From Aurelia coerulea (lineage: Eukaryota; Cnidaria; Scyphozoa; Semaeostomeae; Ulmaridae): a stretch of 64,000 nucleotides of DNA. The stretch is from contig CM076955.1 in assembly GCA_039566865.1 (NCBI GenBank), forward strand, positions 17,963,501 to 18,027,500, in the 5' to 3' direction. A model generated the notes under the pieces. The model saw only the letters and a program-made list of their open reading frames with translations. It did not search any database and was not told the origin of the DNA. A program made the position numbers and the translations under genes. Position 1 is the stretch's first letter; each line of letters starts with the position of its first letter. Positions 1 through 12,143 of the stretch are shown piece by piece.

Positions 1-1415
1 TATCGACCAAGCAGCATGCTGAACGCAATATTGTTGGTTGAAAACGACTTTATCACTTTTGAGAAGCAAAATATCTGATGGACGCATGCATGAAGCACTT
101 GTGTTGCACATTACATTACCATTCCATTCCTAGCAACCCTAGATCTGTCTAATATTCTTGGTTGTCACTAAATTGAAGTTGGCGTTGCCTTCCTTTGTTA
201 TCCTTTGTTTATATCATTTTTGACGCACGGTAGTGAAGTCATAGGGGTGGTGGGCATTTTCCTGTTTACAAAATCTTTTATGTCATGGGGTGAAGGACGT
301 GATGAAGTCCACATCAAGCCTAGCAACAACGCGAGGTCAAAGCTTGTCGTTCAGCGGAGGCCCTCCTGAGGTGTATGACATCTTAAAGGTCAAACGCTCC
401 AGCGGTTTGAGCACGCGCGGCCACTCTACGGAAAGAACGAATCATGGTCGCGGAGCCTGCGCGCTCAAAATGCTAGATGAAAAACTGCATTCAACGAGCA
501 AAGAAAGGTACGTCTCTCATCTTTGATCAAGAAGTTTATCAACTTACTTTTTCGTAGCTGCTTAAAATCAATTTTCAATTCAAGCCTTGCATTTTTTAAC
601 TTTCTGTGCATTTTATTTGAATCATAGCCGATTTTGCTTCAAAAGTAGGCCTAGACTTTTAATTTGTTCAGCAATAGTCTGAATTCAATGTTTTGTTCGG
701 ACTATACCTCTAAGTTGACTTGTGCAAATCACATTGATCTTGAGGTTTGCGCTAAATTGTGAATAATAAACTTCTGGAAAATAGAGGGACTGCAGCTGAG
801 AACAGGCCGAGATTGGAAAATATAATGTGTGGCATGGCAGCCACCTTGCTCGCCTGTATTGATGCATCATTTCACAGAATGAGATTGGTTGCTAAGGGAA
901 ACTTCTCCAACAAAATGAACTCTTTGAGTCCAGTAATTAGCTCAATGACGTTCCCATCAAAATTATTTCAAAAAGCTCTTTGTTAGCATTTTTTCAAGAT
1001 TATTGTTAGTTTTCTAAGAACTTTTAGGCAGCTGATCAGTCAAGTGTCAAGTAGAACAACAATCGAAGAGTTTTCAAGAAACCAATAAATTTTCCCACCC
1101 AGTACTGAAAGTCTCTTTTAGCTTTCAGTAAACAGTTGAAATTAGCAGATCATGGGTACCAAAGTTTTTTGCAGTTTCTCCGCATCCTTCTTAAATGTTC
1201 GCTGTATTCATTGATAGGTAAAGTTCCCAAGCATTTCTTGAGTTTTACCAGAATACAGCGCCAGCATGCGAATTACCTTCTCAGACAAAATAAACAAGCT
1301 TCTTGAGCAATATCCAAGTTCTCAGTCGAGGTTCTTACTGGTTTAGTTCTTAGTTGAATTCTTGAAAAGAGTTTTTTATTAACAATAGCACTGTTTAATC
1401 ATGCTGAAAACGGAT
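1..1415. other. No confident gene; one weak exon-like ORF
   Basis: I see no recognisable protein or RNA gene here. An open stretch on the + strand (first ATG at 302) runs into a good splice-donor match at about 508 (AAAG followed by GTACGT) and is less AT-rich than its surroundings, so it could be an exon of a gene lying mostly outside the window. The peptide matches no family I recognise, and no clear acceptor or promoter is visible. Confidence 0.3.
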
Positions 1416-1417
1416 TA

Positions 1418-1839
1418 CACGTTTTTTTTATAAGAAACTGGTTTATAAGAAACTAGTACTACGATGACCAAAAATTTAAGAAACTCTAGTACTACGCTCA
1501 AGAACAGTTAAGAAACTCTAAAACGTTATATCTGTATGTCTCTCTTATTCTATGTCTCTCTAACAAAGGTGCCTTCGTCTTTTCTTGACTTTTAATTGCA
1601 AAATTGGTAAATTTTTGCCTTGATGTGCATGGCTTCTTCTTGATGACAATGTCAATGCAAAATGGAACCCCATTCTCGAGAAGAAGGCTCAACTTCCAAC
1701 AATACCGCAATTTTAGGCCCAAAAAAATAAGAAACTAATCAAGAAACTTTTACTACTAAAACACCGAAATTTTCATGCGAAATTAAGAGACTTTTAGTAC
1801 TAAGTGCTGATCCAAGTTTCTTATAATAAAAAGAACGTG
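1418..1839. mobile_element. TA-flanked MITE with TATAAGAAAC inverted ends
   Basis: The ends are inverted copies: CACGTT plus a T-run and ATAAGAAAC on the left, and GTTTCTTATAA plus AAAAAGAACGTG on the right, each flanked by TA. The interior repeats the motif AAGAAACT several times. This is the layout of a non-autonomous Tc1/mariner-like element. A relative with the same inner motif but a different outer end lies at 16962-17362. Confidence 0.65.
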
Positions 1840-3666
1840 TATTTCGTGATTAATTTGATTGCTTGTGTGTTTAATTAGATTGTTTGTTCTCCATTGAAAA
1901 ATCTTCAAGCAAAGACTAAACATTTCCTGCACGCCAATTTTTGATGGTTGCTTCCTCAGACTGCATTCTGCAACGTAACATTACAGCATATTTACTCATA
2001 TTTCGAGGAAGGTGCAATAAAATTGCACTGATCTTCCTTTGCATTCTCATGGCATAATTTGGAAAATTTCACAATAAAAATCATTAAGCCCGTGAGTCAC
2101 TTCTAAGGTCCTTTGATTATTTCTCAGTATCAGTTTTCACTATGTGTTATCATTTAATCTTCTCGTCAAAAAATAAATCAATCGTATGATGATGTCATAT
2201 TCGTCACGATTGCCATATAGACAATGCTAGCAGATTAGATGAATGGCAACCGACTTAGTATAACATAGTCGTGCTCCTTTGATTCGTGAAAACAATGCCT
2301 TGTTCCATATTTTGTTTCTTTTAATTTCAATTCTAATTTTGTCCATATCGGTGAATGGCTGGGCACGGTACTGGACAAAAACCATGATGTACAGTATTGG
2401 TACATTTTCGTACATTCTAGTATACTTTCACTTTCAAAGTTTTTGCAAAGTTGAGAAAGTTTTTCTCCAAACGCTAGACTAGGTCTAATGTTTGATGAAC
2501 ATGATTTTCTCTCTCTATCTTCTCGTAAAATTCAAAGCTACAAGACTCTTTCCGTTGACAAAGTTATCAAAAATTTATGAGCTGTTCACGAGATTTGCGT
2601 AGACAATAACTCCTTCATCTTGGAGGTATTTTTGTAAAAAGTTTCATTATATGAATAGATATCCTTAGAAGAAATAGCGGAAGAAATATCTTGCAATAAT
2701 CAAGCCAAAAGCAAGCTGTACGTTTTTCCTTTGAAAGGCTTCCCAATGCCCAACCAGGAGCGTGATATCAACAGTGCATCCCTAATTCGAGGACAAAACA
2801 GCTATATATTGCATTGCAACGTCGTGACCTGACCTGGCAGCAGCGAGGGAGACATCAAATGACTTCGAATACCGTTATATAATGAGAACGATGCAATCTA
2901 TTCTGGGCACTGTTTTCTTTCTGCCCACGCATCCCACGCAGCATTCTAACATGCTGTTGTTATCGTATGAATAGCATTGTTTATATCTTGGCATGACGTT
3001 TTTCACTCTTAATTTTTATTCATTTTCAAAATACAATGCATAATCCACATATATTTAGTACAGACCCTGATTATATAAGAAGCATGAACTGCAAAAAATG
3101 TCTCGACCTTTGCCCTCTATGAGGAGTTGGCCTACGGCCCACAGCCCTTGCACTTTGACCTCTTCTGAGCACTCTCTGCGGCTGTTGATTTCAAACCGGG
3201 CGTTGTCATCGTGGGCTGCAGATTAATCAAGCAATTGCAAGAGACCTTGAATAAATCATAGATAATAGTATCATCGCCTGTAGAATTCGTCATATTGGTA
3301 ACAATACACTGTTTTAAATTTAGGTACTAGGTGCTGCAAAGAGCTGATACGAGTTTTGCTAACTCTGACACGAAAGGTGATTGATGCAGATTAATTCGTT
3401 ACCAAGAAACCCATTTTCGATTTCTTAAAAATGTTGAATGCATTTATGATTCATAAGAATTTTTTCATGCAAAATAGAATCAAGGTGCAACAGAAGATCT
3501 CCAGTTTCTAAAATCACCTTCATCCTTTGATTGCTAATATTTTCAAAAAAAAAAGCCTTGGAGAAAACTGTCGAAAGAAAACTTCAGTCTCAAGTCCAAA
3601 AATTCATGTGAAGGAGCTTTGCTAGTGTTCTCAAAACTTGCAAAGAAACTTTTTAAGTGTTGCTAA

Positions 3667-3973
3667 TGTCTCGTTCAATTCCTGCCCTGACCATCCCCCC
3701 CGGGACACCCCCGGGCATTTGCACAAAACATTTTCCCGGCCCCCGGGCATTTGACCCTACATTTTTCCCCGGGCCCCGGGCATTTGAGTAGCATTTGGCA
3801 AGAACGAGAGCTTTTCCTTATACAGTAACTGGGAATATAGCATTTTTCCAGTGCCCGGCCCCCGGGCATTTGACCATCAATTTTTCCCCGGCCCCCGGGC
3901 ATTTGAGCAAGGAATTTTTGTTGACCCCCGGGCTGCCCGGGGGGGATGGTCAGGGTAGGAATTGAACGAGACA
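3667..3973. mobile_element. PIF/Harbinger-like MITE with CCCCGGGCATTT repeats
   Basis: Inverted ends TGTCTCGTTCAATTCC and GGAATTGAACGAGACA are followed inward by a GC-rich stem (CCCTGACCATCCCCCC). The element is flanked on both sides by TAA, the 3-bp duplication typical of PIF/Harbinger transposons. Inside are about five direct copies of a CCCCCGGGCATTTG-type unit. The 129-codon minus ORF across it is an artefact of the repeats. A diverged copy lies at 60508-60777. Confidence 0.75.
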
Positions 3974-4478
3974 TAAGTGAATGCTTTTTCTGTAATCTGC
4001 ATTGATGCTTCAATGCTACTTTATGCATTCCTGCAAAGAATGCAGCTGTCCTGTGTTTTGCCATCCTGTGCTAGTGCCAAGCTAACTTTGCCTAAAAAGT
4101 GAGAAATCAGTTTCCTGCAAAGCAAAGAAATGCATTTTTAGACAATTTTTAGTCTGTGCGTATTCATAGAAGCCGATGTGTACGAATATTTTTTTTTTTT
4201 TTTTTTTTTCTATAACAACAAAACCTAATTCTAAATAAAAGGAAATACTATTTACATGTGCCATTCATGGCGGGGAAAGACACTAGGTCATCTGGTCCCC
4301 ACCATGGATGACACTTACAATTCAACTGTCAATTTCATAAACAAAAATGAATGAAAAAAGAAAAAATAAATAAAAAAATTCATACAACACATCAACGATA
4401 CAACACAGATAAACGTGACAGACAAAAGCCGAGAAAAGGATGCTACACAGGGTGGATATTAGCATGCTGAGATTTTTT

Positions 4479-5747
4479 TCAATGGAGCCGCTTAGTTTTC
4501 TCTATGAACGAAATTGTAGCTTCCAAAATCATTCTGTTTGAGACAATGTTTAATTTCTCAGCACCAAACAACAAGAGGTTACCAAGTGCCTCGTTATCCA
4601 AAACTGTAACGTCCAATAGCGGGATGTCTCCAAGCTGGCCAAAGAGATCTCTGCGAGCATTTTCAAAAAGAGGGCAGTGCAGGAGGTAATGTTCATTATC
4701 CTCATTTGCAACACCGCATATACACAAGGGACTTAATGTTAGATTTCTTATACCGGTAATATTATGCAAACTATAAACGGATCTACACGGAGGACGTATT
4801 TGAGCAAGCAATTTGCGTTTGAACTCCCCAATCGAAACAGAATTTCTGGTATCTTCATCTAGCAGGTTCCATTCGCAGGGAGTACTTTGGAAGTATGCAT
4901 TGGAAAAACGAACTGTCCTGCTTACAGGCTGCGCGTATGAACGACTTGACCTTAAATGATATGGCACTTCTCGCTCTGAAGGGATTTCATTGAACAAGTA
5001 AGCCGGGGACATACTTTTACGCAGGTTGAAAAAATGACACAGTCGTCGATACCATCTTCTTTGGTAAAGATTTTCCCAACCAAGTTCATTGAGAATCCTT
5101 TGCCCACTTGTACCTTTCCACGCTCCTGATACCGCTAACGCAGCAGAGTATTGCACTTGCTCTAGCTTTTTAGTGAAGCTTTGCCTCATTTCAGGATCGT
5201 GCTTATGATACAAAATGTCACCATAGTCAAGGTGAGGTCTGACGTGAAGCTTATAAACTTGATCGAGTACTTCCCTTTTGACGTACCTGGATAAGTATTT
5301 AATGATACCAATACCTTTACGAGCCTTAGCAATAGCTTCCTTGATATGGCTTTGGAAATTTAGTTTGTCATCAAGAATAATACCGAGATGCTTATGTTCG
5401 TTCTTCCTTGACACTTCGTCATTTCCTAATATTAGCACAGGATGATTTGGTTTATTTCTTTTTGTTGAAAAAATAACCTCTTCGGTTTTATCTGCATTGA
5501 ATTGCATTTTCCATTGCCATGCCCATAGTCTAACTCTCTCCAGATCCCTATTTAGACCCTCAGCTGTTTCTCCTTCACCATTCACAACAGAAAAAAGCGA
5601 TGTGTCATCTGCAAACAGTTTGATATCACTGTGGACATTTTCAATAAGATCATTTATATAAACAAGGAAAAAGAGAGGACCCAGGACTGAGCCTTGTGGA
5701 ACACCTGAAGAAACCACCTTCCATTCAGAGCTTTTACCATTTAGCAA
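4479..5747 (-). pseudogene. LINE reverse transcriptase, C-terminal part after frameshift
   Basis: This holds the second half of the LINE polyprotein: the VPQGSVLGPLFF block, the catalytic FADDT box (equivalent of YxDD), the thumb motif HLGIILDDKLNF, and the usual C-terminal region with REVPYHLRSSR and a CICG..E...H..C zinc-like motif near the end. It overlaps the upstream ORF by seven bases in a different frame. The two are one protein split by what looks like a single-base loss near 5770, in the A-rich stretch just after the codons for RSFL. The first in-track methionine is not a real start. The C-terminal Cys/His motif (C-x-C..H..C) is common in this LINE group. Confidence 0.88.
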
Positions 5748-8176
5748 GACACGCTGGCTACGATTAAAAAGCTGCGCAAAAGAACAAGAAGCTTTCCAGA
5801 TATTCCGGATATTTCAAGTTTGTAAAGCAACCCATCATGCCAAACTCTGTCAAATGCTTTCGACAGATCAAGGAATACAGCTCGAGTTTCTTTGCTAGGC
5901 ACCTCTTCAAAAGCAACATATATTTTATGCGTAATCAGTAAAAGTTGGTTGATGGTAGAATCCCCAGGACGAAAACCAGATTGATGAGGTGTCAACATTT
6001 GATTGGTAGATAAATATTGATAGATTTCGTCAAAGATGATTTTTTCCAGAATCTTTCCACAGATAGGCAAGAGTGATATGGGGCGATAGTTCTTTTTATT
6101 TTGTCTGCTGCCCTTTTTGTGGACTGGGATGATATTTGCTCTTTTCCAGCTGGAGGGGTAGACCCCAGTTTCAATGCACTGTTTGAAAATCAAAGACAAT
6201 GGCTCAACAAGGCAGTCATCGCAGATTTTTAACATTGCAATAGAGATACCATCGCATCCATGAGCTTTATTACTATCCAAAGAGCGAATTAACCGCAATA
6301 TTTTCTCTTTATCTATGGGTATTTCTGTCAGAGAGCAGGTGCCCTGCCTTCGAAAATTTGGCAATGTGCTACCAGTTACAACTGCAGAGCATTGTTCTAC
6401 AAAATAGTCATTTAATATAGTTGCTTTGCTTTGGATATTAGTTACGAATAATCCATTTTCAAGCAGAGGTGGAATGTTAACGGCACTCTTCTTATTTATT
6501 AGTCTGTTCAAGATAGACCAATAAGATTTCTTCCCTTGATTTGAATCTGATAGCTTTTGACCAAGGCTTAAGAGATATGATTCTTTGGCAGAGGTGATTA
6601 GTTTTGAAGTTTCGTTACGAGCAGCTCTAACTCGTTCCCAGTCTTCTGCATTTCTACCACGTCGCACAAAATTTCGATAGAGTTTATGCTTACGTTTTAT
6701 AGCAGTTTTGAGAGCGGGTGTTATCCAGGGTGGGTCTTTGTCGTTGCATTTGATTTCCCGATTGGGAATATTTGCAGAAAGGACTGAGAGTAGATTGTCC
6801 GTAAAAACAACCGCCATGTCCTCTGATCCTAGCCCTTCGAATTTAGACTCCCAATTTATATCGTTAAGCAAGTCTTTGATAGTAAATATGTTCGCCTTTC
6901 TGTAATCCCAGACGCACCTTTTGTAGGGGGGTGGAGATGGTAATGTGATGTTAAGCTTACCATGAATAATTTGATGCTGACAGTTATTGTCTAGGGATGG
7001 ATGGACACCTGTCTCAACAAAAAGATTTGGTTGATCAGTAATGATCAAGTCAATACATGTCATGCTCTCCCCTCTTATATTCGTCGGTTCCTCGATTAAC
7101 TGGTGCAGGTTATTCACATCAAGGACTTCCTCAAGAACAGACCCCTCCGGGTTTTCAATATCTTCCGGCCACCATTGATTAGACCTGCAATTAAAATCAC
7201 CCGTTATAGTCAATTGGTAAGGATTTTCGTTTTGAATGCGAGTCACCACAAGTTGTAGTCTATCGATAAAACTTTCAAATTCTGCGCTGCCTTGGCTTGG
7301 ACTACGATAAAGTACCACAAAAAATATTTTCTTACGTGCTATGCACATTTCGGAAACAACCATTTCTTGTATTATCTCAAGGTCTTGCCTGCGTTTGATT
7401 GCCAAGCCTTCACGAAAGTAAAGACATACACCCCCAATTTTGGTATTGCTAGGATGATCACTTCTGTAAATTTCCCTGCTGAAACCCTCAATACGAATAT
7501 CCTCGTCACTAATCGTATCATCCAACATAGTTTCAGATAACCCAATGACATCATACTTATGCACAGAGTTGTAGGCCTCAATCAAGGGAATTTTAATTCG
7601 ACCTCTAGCACATATACTATTCAAATTCCAATGGAAAAACTTTAAACAGTTTTCTTGTTGAGGTCCTGGATTGGTTTCTACATCACCGGCAACTAAAAGA
7701 AGGATATTCAAATGGTGATCAGTCATAGGCGATAGAAATTCTAAGAACTGGCAGATCAAGAGGGTATAGACAATAGAATGAGATCTTTTTAGAATGGTTC
7801 TGCAGCACACAGAACATCCGTGAATATGAACTACATTTGTGGCAACTCGCATTAAAAACCATGCACATAAAGGGAAGAGATTGGTTAAGGAGCTTGTTAA
7901 CTCAATATATCTCTGAATCGGGCATCGCAGTTCCTGAATTCTACAAGATGGCGCACCAGCTAGGACCACATCAGGAACAAACATCATTCCGGACGCAAGA
8001 AGAATTGAAAGCGGAACAGTTACTACTGACAACCAAATGATAATGTACAAGTGAGCAAAGGAACACAAGGAACTGACCAATATCTTGCACAGGGGGATTT
8101 GGTAGAAAACCCTCACGCGGAGAATAGCTCGTTTACAAAAGATTCCTGCACGCCACTGTTCAATACCTATGGGCAT
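5741..8176 (-). CDS. LINE polyprotein: hydrophobic leader, 2A peptide, endonuclease, start of RT
   Basis: Read from the ATG at 8176 (a longer ORF begins at a non-ATG codon at 8185). In order: about 160 residues rich in hydrophobic stretches; a canonical 2A ribosome-skipping motif (GDVETNPGP, DNA 7661-7687); an exonuclease/endonuclease/phosphatase-type endonuclease with the expected blocks (WNLNS, GLSET, VVLYRSP, TGDFN, CIDLI); a linker; and the first RT blocks (YRPISLLP, HQSGFRPG, FLDLSKAFDRVWH). It ends about 45 residues after the FLDLSKAFD block because of a frameshift, and continues at 4479-5747. By family knowledge the endonuclease nicks target DNA and the RT primes on the nick. The 2A would release the leader as a separate protein. 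The identity as a CR1/L2-like pol is firm; the leader's job is unknown. Confidence 0.9.
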   Translation of the reverse strand: MPIGIEQWRAGIFCKRAILRVRVFYQIPLCKILVSSLCSFAHLYIIIWLSVVTVPLSILLASGMMFVPDVVLAGAPSCRIQELRCPIQRYIELTSSLTNLFPLCAWFLMRVATNVVHIHGCSVCCRTILKRSHSIVYTLLICQFLEFLSPMTDHHLNILLLVAGDVETNPGPQQENCLKFFHWNLNSICARGRIKIPLIEAYNSVHKYDVIGLSETMLDDTISDEDIRIEGFSREIYRSDHPSNTKIGGVCLYFREGLAIKRRQDLEIIQEMVVSEMCIARKKIFFVVLYRSPSQGSAEFESFIDRLQLVVTRIQNENPYQLTITGDFNCRSNQWWPEDIENPEGSVLEEVLDVNNLHQLIEEPTNIRGESMTCIDLIITDQPNLFVETGVHPSLDNNCQHQIIHGKLNITLPSPPPYKRCVWDYRKANIFTIKDLLNDINWESKFEGLGSEDMAVVFTDNLLSVLSANIPNREIKCNDKDPPWITPALKTAIKRKHKLYRNFVRRGRNAEDWERVRAARNETSKLITSAKESYLLSLGQKLSDSNQGKKSYWSILNRLINKKSAVNIPPLLENGLFVTNIQSKATILNDYFVEQCSAVVTGSTLPNFRRQGTCSLTEIPIDKEKILRLIRSLDSNKAHGCDGISIAMLKICDDCLVEPLSLIFKQCIETGVYPSSWKRANIIPVHKKGSRQNKKNYRPISLLPICGKILEKIIFDEIYQYLSTNQMLTPHQSGFRPGDSTINQLLLITHKIYVAFEEVPSKETRAVFLDLSKAFDRVWHDGLLYKLEISGISGKLLVLLRSFLIVASVSC
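7661..7687 (-). other. 2A translational-skipping motif in the LINE ORF
   Basis: The codons read GDVETNPGP, an exact match to the D(V/I)ExNPG|P core of 2A peptides, preceded by a leucine-rich stretch (NILLLVA) as in known non-LTR retrotransposon 2As. The endonuclease domain starts within about ten residues after it. An in-frame ATG 13 codons upstream (about 7726) could give a very short leader instead of the ~160-residue one. Confidence 0.9.
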
Positions 8177-8689
8177 TGATAACAACTCCTATCCCTTTGG
8201 CCATTGGAAAACGAACATCCTGTGAGCGAGCTTTTGAAAATTCGGCATACATACGTACGAATATGCAAATGCAAGTAAACGTTGAGAATCTCCTGAGATT
8301 TACTACCAAAATCAGAGGAAAAATTCTGTCTCTGTTTCATGCAAAAAAGTGTGTGAGATGATCTCTTGGAATATTTAGTATATCTTCTTTGCATCATGGG
8401 TACATTATCCAACTTGCAGGTCACTATGTTTACAAATGGAAGTATTTTCACAGAAGTGAACAATGCTTGCTTTAACTTCCAGTTCACTTTTAACTTTAAA
8501 CATACATACATCCATACATACATTATTTGTTTAAGCAGGTTAAAACTACGGCAGCGCTAGCTGATGTGGACCTGCTATCTAGCTACTTTTACAGTCCATT
8601 TAAAATTGTTAGTTCTAAAATTTATGAAAAACCGAATGCAATATAAAACAGGTCATAAAAAAGAATCCCGTAAAAGAGTTAATAATAGA

Positions 8690-9000
8690 TAAAATCTTGC
8701 TGTTTGAAAGTTATTATAGATGCTTCTTTTTGAAAACTTCATGTTGTTTTGCAGTCTTAATGTTCCTTTTAAAACAAATGAATTATTTCGCGCATAACGG
8801 CCACAGTTTTTGTCAAAGAGCTGTTTAAAGTCTTCTGGACAATCATCATTACATACTTTGTGCATTATCGTCAGGATTCGTCTTTTGTAGATGTAATCTA
8901 GTCTATCCCCATTCGCATGTGTCAACGCTTCCTCATCTGAAATGTTCTTTGGTAATTTGTGAATGAGTTTAGCAGCCCTTGCGTGAATTCTTTCAAGTCA
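8690..9000 (-). pseudogene. LINE RT C-terminal fragment
   Basis: Reverse translation gives the typical post-RT region of CR1/L2-like LINEs: a RIHARAAKLIHKLPK block, then a DYIYKRRILTIMHKV block and PEDFKQLF. It is a 5'-truncated remnant unrelated in sequence to the full LINE at 4190-8254. Only part is open in one frame (8653-8925). Confidence 0.75.
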
Positions 9001-9044
9001 AATCAATCAAGAAATGATGATGGATTCTTCATGATTCATGCAAG

Positions 9045-9655
9045 CAGAAGCGTACGCAGCACTTCAGGAGTGAGGGGGTCTGGGGACAAAATTTTTTGTG
9101 ACCACGCCCTTCAGACGCTCAGAAAATGAGGGAAACGCCCTTTTTACTTATATTTTGCATCGTAAACATGACTGCAATGAACACAAAATAGGCAGGATGT
9201 TTTGTTCAATTTGCATTGAGAATTTATACCTAGCATATCAAGTACGAATTACAAAATCGCTTTTCTTCTTTACTGTAAAATTGATTTGGCTCTAGTTGTT
9301 ATGATATTCAGGAAAGGCCTCTTGTCGCCACTTCATCATTGTTTAGTCAGTAAATGGCATCTTTTGCAAGAATCTTTTGAAAACAGGAAAATTTTGAAAA
9401 CAGACATTCTACTTTGGCTTAGAATGCCTCTCCCAACATCGTTCAAGCATTTCTTAGAAACCCAAAACATTGCTCCACCAAACCTTAGACAAAACCATAA
9501 TCTCGAAGACCACCGCCTGACAGATCTGCCTGACCCCCCCCCTGAGGTACAAATTTTATTGCGTTTTTGTACAAATCTCGAGGACCATCTTTTTGAAAAG
9601 TGGGGTGGGTCCAGACCCCCCCATTCCCCCCTTGGGTACGCCACTGCATGCAAGA
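9045..9655. mobile_element. Dispersed inverted-end repeat, 'ggcgtac' family
   Basis: The ends are short inverted copies around GCGTACGC and GGGTACGCCACTGC, with G-rich and C-rich inner flanks. The same interior (for example AGAATGCCTCTCCCAACAT, and the block ending TTTTCCGAGCGTCTGAAG) recurs in opposite orientation at 28988-29476 and in part at 57908-58365. It is a non-autonomous element; the superfamily is not determined. The 105- and 144-codon ORFs here are repeat-derived. Confidence 0.7.
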
Positions 9656-9659
9656 AAAA

Positions 9660-12090
9660 GGTTATGTGCTGCTCACGTCATCACGTGTTTCAACACATGG
9701 TCACCTTGTATCTAGGTTAGGTTGATGATGAACTGGGGATGAACCAAAATCAAAATCTTCCTGGAGCTTAAAGTGTGACACGAACTGGAGCGAATGCCTC
9801 ATGATAACTGATCAATGTTGCATCGGAAATCTTGCAGGCTCACCTATTGTTTTGTAATTCATTCACTTCAGTCATACTCATGCATTTTCTTTTTCTTATA
9901 AAAAGGTGTGCAGGGGTCTACATGTAGGGGGCTTACATGCAGTACGTCAAAGGGGTTTTATCAATTGTTTTAGCTAGAAAGTGACTAAGCGTGTCAGCAG
10001 AAAATATGAATCAAAGGGAGTAACATAAGCCTTTTCGCATGACAAACAAACGAGACTTTGAACAAGTCTGGCAAAGTTTTTGAAGGGCAGATGAACGATG
10101 TTAGAGCCAAGTGGAGGTATTCTGTGAATAGGGAAAAAATGCATATGCAGGCTACTGTTCTTCTAGGTGCTAGACAATATCCATCCGCGTGTTGAAAATC
10201 ATGAACTACAATAGGCTAATTTGAGATTTGCATATGCAGCTCTTGAGTTAGCTATTCATAATTTATCTTTGTCAACTAACTATGTTAGCAAATTTGTTTG
10301 TGTACGAGAGTGGTGTGAGACATGTCAAAAACAACCCGTCAAAAACCTCGAATCTTGCTATCGAAACGGGAAAAAACTGCCTGTATTTGTGAGAAGTTCC
10401 TGAAATTATTTTGCCTTGGAAAAGGCTTGAGAGATCGGCCAGTGGGTCATTGGTGCTCATACTATCTTACATCACGTGCAGACGGCAGTAGGCCTCTAAT
10501 TTCTAATATTCTTATCTTTCCTCGATTGTAAGGATTTTGAAAGAGACAATCAATAAGTAAAATCTGATTTTGTTTAATCATCTTTTGTGACGCCAAGAAA
10601 ATGATTGAAAAGAAAATGATTGTTTATTTTGTGACGCACGATGGGTATTCTAAACTGCTGTTGATTGTTCTTATTGACATCATAGTCACCAACGGTTTCT
10701 TGTAAATATAAACAAACACAAGGGTAAATGAATTAAAAGTAAACAAACAATTATTCTTCTCCATTCTCTTCACCAAATTGTTCCTCTGTCCAGTTATGTT
10801 TCTATAGATTGCATATTTCTGGACATTTGTTTTTCGTTTTTCAAGAGCGAAATTCTCACACCAGAATCGTCTAATCTGCAAAGCAAACAAGACACAAAGT
10901 AAATTGAAATCAATGATTGTAATATCTACGAATCACTATATGAATCAGCAGTAATCACCAATCTGTAAATCAGCAAAAGTGAACAAGGGTCTTCTGTTTT
11001 GCAGCTCGAACCAGACTCCCTTGAAAATTTAATTTTTGGCCTTGTCACTGTTGCATACACTGTCTTCATACCTTGCAGTGTTTTCATCGGAATTTTCCCT
11101 ATATTTTAAAGTTCTGTTGCAAAATTTGGTTCAGAGATATTTTTGACCCTCGGCAGTACTGACAGCCCATATTATCTGATTCTAGGTGGTACGTAATTTT
11201 GCAATATTCAAAATGTAGTCTCATGTACGTTTGCAGCTCTTTCCACCTAATGTCTCTTTCATGATCATCAGATATAAGTACAAATCTATGTGCCTCGGTT
11301 TTGGTTGATATAAAGAACGAAACTCCTGTGTAAATGTTTAGAAATCAACTTTACATGATTTGTTGGTATCTGGTGTCAAATTCATTTGCAATGCGATTGG
11401 AGAATGTCTGCAGTAACGCAGGTAATTGTTGCGAAGTAAGTTTGCTGAAGCACATGCTTATTTAGGCCCAATGAGAAAAAGGATCGTACTCTGTATTTTT
11501 CCATATATTGATATGTCTTTCCTATAACAGTTTCGTAATGAAGCAATGAAGGCTGTAGAAGTTAAATATTATATTAACGCAGCCTGCAGGCAACATACTT
11601 TACTGGGACTTTACTTTCTCACAAACAAGTGATTAGTGATGTTGTAATCTGGTGAAACCGGTCTGTAGTGCAGCATGCCTGATGAGGTGCTTGTTGATTT
11701 TTTTTCCACAAACCTCACAATTTTCGTACAGCCTGGTAAAGCACGGCTGCATAAGGAATTGCTATGAATTTCTTATTATTATTTTAGCCAATAATGAATG
11801 CAATTGATAGTATCTTGCCATATTGTGCTGGTGGTGCATACATAGCTTTTATTTGTTGGTTCAATTGTTTTGATTTTCATTTTGAATTTTTGATTTAATA
11901 TTTTGATATGAAAGAGGTGGACCCATTTAGATTCCCAAAGGAAAGTTTGCCTCCACTAAGTCTCGGAAGATATGAGACTTTTTTTTGCAAACTTGAATTT
12001 GAAAAGTTGAAAGTTTGCAGGTAAAACTTCGTTTTGAATGCAAAACCACAACAGCTTGTTGAAGATTTTGCCTCTCCAGCTTCAAGGAAC
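9660..12090. other. No recognisable feature
   Basis: AT-rich sequence with only short ORFs that match nothing I know. No clear repeat ends, splice-consistent exons or RNA genes were found. Confidence 0.5.
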
Positions 12091-12097
12091 TAAGAAC

Positions 12098-12143
12098 AAA
12101 CTTTGAAAACTTTGCAAACTTTGCAAACTTTGCAAACTTTGCA
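12098..12143. repeat. 9-bp tandem repeat, AACTTTGCA unit, about 5 copies
   Basis: Five head-to-tail copies of a 9-bp unit. As the unit is a multiple of three, it keeps a short minus ORF open (FAKFAKFAK); this is not evidence of a gene. Confidence 0.85.

Larger units (their letters stand above)
4190..8254 (-). mobile_element. Near full-length CR1/L2-like LINE with 10-bp TSD
   Basis: A non-LTR retrotransposon on the minus strand. It is bounded by a perfect 10-bp direct repeat GTACGAATAT (4180-4189 and 8255-8264), with a poly(A) tail seen as a T-run at 4190-4209. Only about 78 bp precede the first ATG of its ORF and about 270 bp separate the stop from the tail. The ORF encodes an apurinic-type endonuclease and a reverse transcriptase of the Jockey superfamily (CR1/L2 type). 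No separate gag-like ORF1 is present. The RT is broken by one frameshift, so this copy looks inactive although its target duplication is undecayed. Confidence 0.92.

Noticed and set aside
3675..4064. 129-codon proline/glycine-rich minus ORF
   Set aside because: It lies across the GC-rich internal repeats of the MITE at 3667-3973.
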